A stretch of DNA of 9,476 bases from Bacteroidales bacterium (GTDB lineage Bacteria; Bacteroidota; Bacteroidia; Bacteroidales; UBA1556), in assembly GCA_029939445.1 (NCBI GenBank), contig JAOZSY010000097.1, positions 1 through 9,476 on the forward strand, read 5' to 3'. The notes beneath the pieces were generated by a model. It ran no database searches. It was not told where the DNA came from and saw nothing but the letters and a program-made list of their open reading frames with translations. Below are positions 5,714 to 9,476 of the stretch, piece after piece. Position numbers and translations under genes: made by a program. Numbering within the stretch: the stretch's first letter is position 1; each line of letters starts with the position of its first letter.

Positions 5714-8700
5714 ATGGCAGGAGCTAAAAAGTTTGGAACATTTGCAGGAGTTTATACACCATCGGTACTTACAATACTTGGTGTAATAATGTATATGCGA
5801 CTCGGTTGGGTTGTAGGGCAAGCTGGGTTAATTGCAGCTATTGCAATTGTATTATTAGCACATATTATTTCCATAACTACAAGCTTAAGTATATCAAGTA
5901 TAGCTACTGACAAAAAGATAAAAACTGGTGGATTATACTATATACTATCACGAAGCCTTGGCCTGCCAATGGGAGGTTCTATTGGCATAACTCTATTTGT
6001 TGGTACAGCATTAAGTATTGCATTATACATTGTAGGTTTTACCGAAAATTTCATTAGTATTGATACTATTAGCAGTTTTATAGGAGTGGAAACCAACATA
6101 AACACCATAAGAATAATTGGAACTATTGTACTTATGATTCTAGTTGCAATTGCATTTATTAGCACTTCTTTAGCAATAAAAACTCAGTTTTTTGTTTTAG
6201 GAGCAATAGCACTTTCCTTAATTTCTATTGGGCTAGGATTTGCCATGATGGACACATCAGCAATTACAGAACCAATAATGACTCCTTCAAGAACAGGAGT
6301 TCCATTAATAACTGTATTTGCCATTTTCTTCCCTGCCGTTACTGGCTTTACGGCTGGGGTTGCCATGTCGGGAGATTTAAAAGATCCTAAAAGCTCTATT
6401 CCTAAAGGTACAATTTGGGCTGTTGCAACAGGACTAGTTGTTTATATAATTCTTAGTATATCTATAGCCTATTTTGTAGATAGAGATATATTATTAAATG
6501 ACAATAACTTTTTTCTAAAAGTAGCACTATACTCACCACTAGTAATAGCTGGAATTTGGGGAGCTACATTATCATCAGCTTTGGGTGGAATACTTGGAGC
6601 ACCGCGTATTATACAAGCAATATCAGGGGACAAAATAATACCTAAGTGGTTTGGAAAAGGTCATGGCGAATCCAATGAACCTCGTAATGCACTTATTTTT
6701 ACATTCATTATTGCTGAAATTGGAATTTTAATTGGAGAACTAGATGCAATTGCTGAAGTTGTATCTATGTTTTATATTGCTGCTTATGGCTTTATAAATC
6801 TAGCTTTTGCTCTCGAAAGTTGGGCAAGTAGCGATTTTAGACCAAGTTTTGCTGTAAATAAATGGGTTGGTATTATTGGTTTCGTAGCCAGTTTTGGTGT
6901 TATGATGCAATTGAATCCAGGAGCAATGTTTGCAGCATTTGTAATAATGTGGGCAATATATTTCCTTCTAAAAAGAAAAGAAATAAAGTCGGATTTTGGC
7001 GATGTATGGAGTAGTGTATGGTCGTCAATGGTAAGAACTTCCATTACTAAACTTGCAGAAAAATCACTTGAAAAACGTAATTGGAAACCAAATATACTAT
7101 TATTCATTGGTGAAAACGACCAACGACCTCACTTAATGGAACTCGGTAAACTATTCATTGGAAAATATGGGTTCTTATCAGCATTTAATTTAATAGAGAA
7201 TAATAGCAATACTTTTAGTTTAACCAAACATGAACAGTCTATTGACACTTCGCAAAACACTGATGGAGTATTTATCCGTAAGCATAATGTTAATAATATA
7301 TATGACGGAATAGAACAAGTATCATCAACTTATGGTTTTGCTGGAGTAGAACCAAATACTATATACATGGGTTGGGCTCGAAACACTAAAGACCCTATTC
7401 GTTTTGCTCAGATGCTAAAAAATATTTATTCTCTTGATCAGAATATTGTATTAATGGATTATGACCAAGAACTAAAGTATGGTGATAAAAAACAAATTGA
7501 TATTTGGTGGAGAGGTAAAGGACAGAATGGTAACTTATCGCTACAATTAATTAAATTTCTACAAGAAAATGATGACTGGGCAAAGTCTAAATTGAGATTA
7601 ATGGTCGTAAATCCCGTTAATGACGATCATGAAAAACTATTTAAACAAGCAACAAGTATTCTTAATAATCTGAGAATAGATGGTGAGGTACGAATTATTA
7701 ATAACCAAATAGAGAACCGTAGTTTCTACGATATTATAAATGTTGAGTCCGTAAATTCCAGTCTTATCTTCCTAGGCTTACCTGATATAGAAATAGGTAA
7801 GGAGAAGAGTTTTATTAACAATACTAATGATTTATGCAAAAAGATTGGTACAGTAATATTGGTAAGAGCTTCTTCTACATTTATGCATTTAGAAATTGGT
7901 GGCAGAAAGAAAAAGGAAAACTCTAATTTAAAAAAGATATTAAAAACAAATAAGGAAAATAGAGCAGCTCTTAATTATCCAAAATACAAAGCTCTTGAGC
8001 TTGCTAATATGGATTTTTTCAATAAGAGTATGAATAATCTTGAGAGTATAAAAGAAACCTCTTTATATAAGTTTATTAGTGCTGAAAACAAACTATTCAC
8101 CGAATTTGATAGCATAATTAAAGAGTCAATAACGAATCTAAAAATAGAACTTGAAAAGAGTAAGCCCGAGTATTATTCTGCAAAGATATCGGCAATACAT
8201 ACAAAAACTCTTACTAAAATAAACGATTATCTTAATAGTAATAAAAAACTAATTAAAGAGAAGGAGCAATACATTACTGACCTTCTAGAAAAAGAAATTA
8301 GCTTTATAAAAAAGCTTTATAAAGCTTTGCCAAAAACCATAAAGATAAAATACGGAATAGAGGATATTCAAATTGATCCCAACGATAGCTTTGATATAAA
8401 AACCTATAAATGGATTAGACGTAAGTTAGTTTTAATTGGAAAAAAAGAATTTTCTTATACTATTAAATATCAGCACTTATTAACCGAAAAATTATTAAGT
8501 ACAAATATCGAATTTATTGAAGATATACTTCATAAGTTTGGATATATGAGTAGTGAGAATATTACTGATGTAGAAATATTTACATCAAATATAGATAAGG
8601 AATTTCTTAACCTATATTTATCGGCTAGTAAGGATCAAAAATTTGATATTAAACAAATAGATAAAATAGAAAAACTTAATACTGATTTAATAAATAAAGT

Positions 8701-9476
8701 AAATAGTAGAATTACTAAATTTGTAAATTATAGAGAAAATATAATTTATACACTTACAAATAAACTTAATGAGATTAGCTCTATTACTGATGTAAATAGT
8801 ACAATAGATGATGATTTTAATATTAGCAAGCACATTAATAATATAGACAAATCTCTTGATTTATATACTGAGAAGAGATTTCATAATAATATAATATTAA
8901 TAAATAGAGTTCAATTAAACATAACTCTACTAAGCTTTGCTGCACAATTACGACAATTTACAAAGCTAATTCTAAGGAGAGTAAGTGTAAGTCTAGAGAA
9001 AGATATTACAAATAATGATAAATCCTATTTAGAGTACTTAAAGCTTTATAGGAATGAGTTTGATAAAAATAATGATGCTAGTTTCAATTTTGAGAGTGAA
9101 AAGCTATCAGTTAATTTTGATCAAAGTTCAGCAAAAAGCCTTATCAATCTTATAGATAGATCACAAAAGAATATTCTTGAATTATTACCAGATTCAATGG
9201 AGATTTTTTCTGAAGAATCAGAGAATATGATCGGTACTAAAAAACAGTTTAATGATTTAGAAATTATTAATATTTCTGTAACACGCTTAATTGATTTTAT
9301 AATACAAGATGAATTTATAAATAAGATTAGCACTATTATTTCTAGCCTTCCTGAACAAATAACTACTAAATCGCATTTCTTACTCGACCACTTACGCTAT
9401 ATGTCGTATTGTGTAGAACACAAAGAAACTGTGGAGGAAGACTTCCGAACTTTTATTAATAATGAGATTTCTAAGT
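5714..9476 (+). CDS. SLC12-type cation-chloride cotransporter with a very long C-terminal extension (runs off right edge)
   Basis: The frame is open from ATG 5714 to the window end, 1254 codons with no stop. Residues 8-420 are the APC-fold membrane domain with about 12 helices. Strong SLC12 signatures are ILGVIMYMRLGWVVGQAG (20-37), GGLYYILSRSLG (72-83), FFPAVTGFTAGVAMSGDLKDP (205-225, the family hallmark in helix 6) and ATLSSALGG (284-292). Residues 424-735 match the cytoplasmic domain of cation-chloride cotransporters: KPNILLFIGENDQRP near 458, DIWWRGKGQNGNLSLQLIKFL (496-516), KSKLRLMVVNP (524-534), SSLIFLGLPD (743-less, about 683-692) and a closing strand GTVILVRASSTF (712-723). It probably moves Cl- with Na+ and/or K+ across the inner membrane. 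From about 736 to 1254 there is a Lys/Asn/Ile/Glu-rich, largely helical extension that I do not recognise. Prokaryotic members usually end near 700-750 residues. The transporter call is firm; the extension's role is unknown and its end is not in the window. Confidence 0.92.
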   Translation, partial: MAGAKKFGTFAGVYTPSVLTILGVIMYMRLGWVVGQAGLIAAIAIVLLAHIISITTSLSISSIATDKKIKTGGLYYILSRSLGLPMGGSIGITLFVGTALSIALYIVGFTENFISIDTISSFIGVETNINTIRIIGTIVLMILVAIAFISTSLAIKTQFFVLGAIALSLISIGLGFAMMDTSAITEPIMTPSRTGVPLITVFAIFFPAVTGFTAGVAMSGDLKDPKSSIPKGTIWAVATGLVVYIILSISIAYFVDRDILLNDNNFFLKVALYSPLVIAGIWGATLSSALGGILGAPRIIQAISGDKIIPKWFGKGHGESNEPRNALIFTFIIAEIGILIGELDAIAEVVSMFYIAAYGFINLAFALESWASSDFRPSFAVNKWVGIIGFVASFGVMMQLNPGAMFAAFVIMWAIYFLLKRKEIKSDFGDVWSSVWSSMVRTSITKLAEKSLEKRNWKPNILLFIGENDQRPHLMELGKLFIGKYGFLSAFNLIENNSNTFSLTKHEQSIDTSQNTDGVFIRKHNVNNIYDGIEQVSSTYGFAGVEPNTIYMGWARNTKDPIRFAQMLKNIYSLDQNIVLMDYDQELKYGDKKQIDIWWRGKGQNGNLSLQLIKFLQENDDWAKSKLRLMVVNPVNDDHEKLFKQATSILNNLRIDGEVRIINNQIENRSFYDIINVESVNSSLIFLGLPDIEIGKEKSFINNTNDLCKKIGTVILVRASSTFMHLEIGGRKKKENSNLKKILKTNKENRAALNYPKYKALELANMDFFNKSMNNLESIKETSLYKFISAENKLFTEFDSIIKESITNLKIELEKSKPEYYSAKISAIHTKTLTKINDYLNSNKKLIKEKEQYITDLLEKEISFIKKLYKALPKTIKIKYGIEDIQIDPNDSFDIKTYKWIRRKLVLIGKKEFSYTIKYQHLLTEKLLSTNIEFIEDILHKFGYMSSENITDVEIFTSNIDKEFLNLYLSASKDQKFDIKQIDKIEKLNTDLINKVNSRITKFVNYRENIIYTLTNKLNEISSITDVNSTIDDDFNISKHINNIDKSLDLYTEKRFHNNIILINRVQLNITLLSFAAQLRQFTKLILRRVSVSLEKDITNNDKSYLEYLKLYRNEFDKNNDASFNFESEKLSVNFDQSSAKSLINLIDRSQKNILELLPDSMEIFSEESENMIGTKKQFNDLEIINISVTRLIDFIIQDEFINKISTIISSLPEQITTKSHFLLDHLRYMSYCVEHKETVEEDFRTFINNEISK

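Noticed and set aside
5938..7107. Three minus-strand open frames (5938-6165, 6184-6366, 6784-7107)
   Set aside because: They mirror the hydrophobic helices of the cotransporter on the opposite strand; the plus-strand frame carries unmistakable SLC12 motifs.
9121..9333. Minus-strand open frame of 70 codons
   Set aside because: It is antisense to the cotransporter extension, in very AT-rich sequence where such frames arise easily.
7919..9476. Possibility that the extension is a separate downstream gene joined by a sequencing error
   Set aside because: I translated every codon from 5714 to the edge and found no stop or frame change. There is also no promoter-like box plus ATG at a natural boundary near residue 735. 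A continuous fusion is the simpler reading, although an error cannot be ruled out without reads.

Overview
The window is about 30% GC by eye, uses the standard code and comes from a member of the Bacteroidota. Four signs point there. Most genes have a TAnnTTTG -7 box and no obvious Shine-Dalgarno sequence. FeoA and FeoB are fused. There is a lipoprotein with a C-x-K-(D/E)-rich export signal and a Bacteroidota-type repeat. There is also a family-typical outer-membrane beta-barrel. Genus and species cannot be told from this sequence. I see no tRNA, rRNA, CRISPR array, insertion sequence or phage gene, and no gene-free stretch longer than 300 bases.

Layout, left to right. Positions 1-1299 (minus) hold the N-terminal 433 codons of a fused FeoA-FeoB ferrous iron transporter that runs off the left edge. 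Positions 1385-1903 (minus) encode a DUF4442 hotdog-fold protein. A divergent intergenic region follows, then 2040-3500 (plus), a class V PLP-dependent aminotransferase / cysteine-desulfurase-like enzyme. A strong bidirectional hairpin terminator (3523-3558) separates it from a convergent gene, 3577-4305 (minus), for an exported beta-barrel protein. After a 271-base divergent intergenic region come a small, probably surface-exposed lipoprotein (4577-4966) with its own terminator, and 5-formyltetrahydrofolate cyclo-ligase (5097-5645). The last gene is a very long reading frame open from 5714 to the right edge (1254 codons, no stop).

That last gene is the most interesting feature. Its first ~735 residues are a complete SLC12-type cation-chloride cotransporter: a 12-helix membrane part plus the cytoplasmic C-terminal domain. 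The residues matching the K+ and Na+ sites of animal NKCC1 are kept. It then continues for at least 519 more residues as a lysine/asparagine/isoleucine-rich, mostly helical region that I cannot assign to any family, and the end lies outside the window.

The genes look like separately transcribed housekeeping and membrane functions (iron uptake, folate salvage, ion transport, sulfur/PLP chemistry, envelope proteins), not one pathway operon. A promoter-like box can be found before nearly every gene. Two long genes touch the window edges and are therefore partial: feoAB on the left and the cotransporter on the right.
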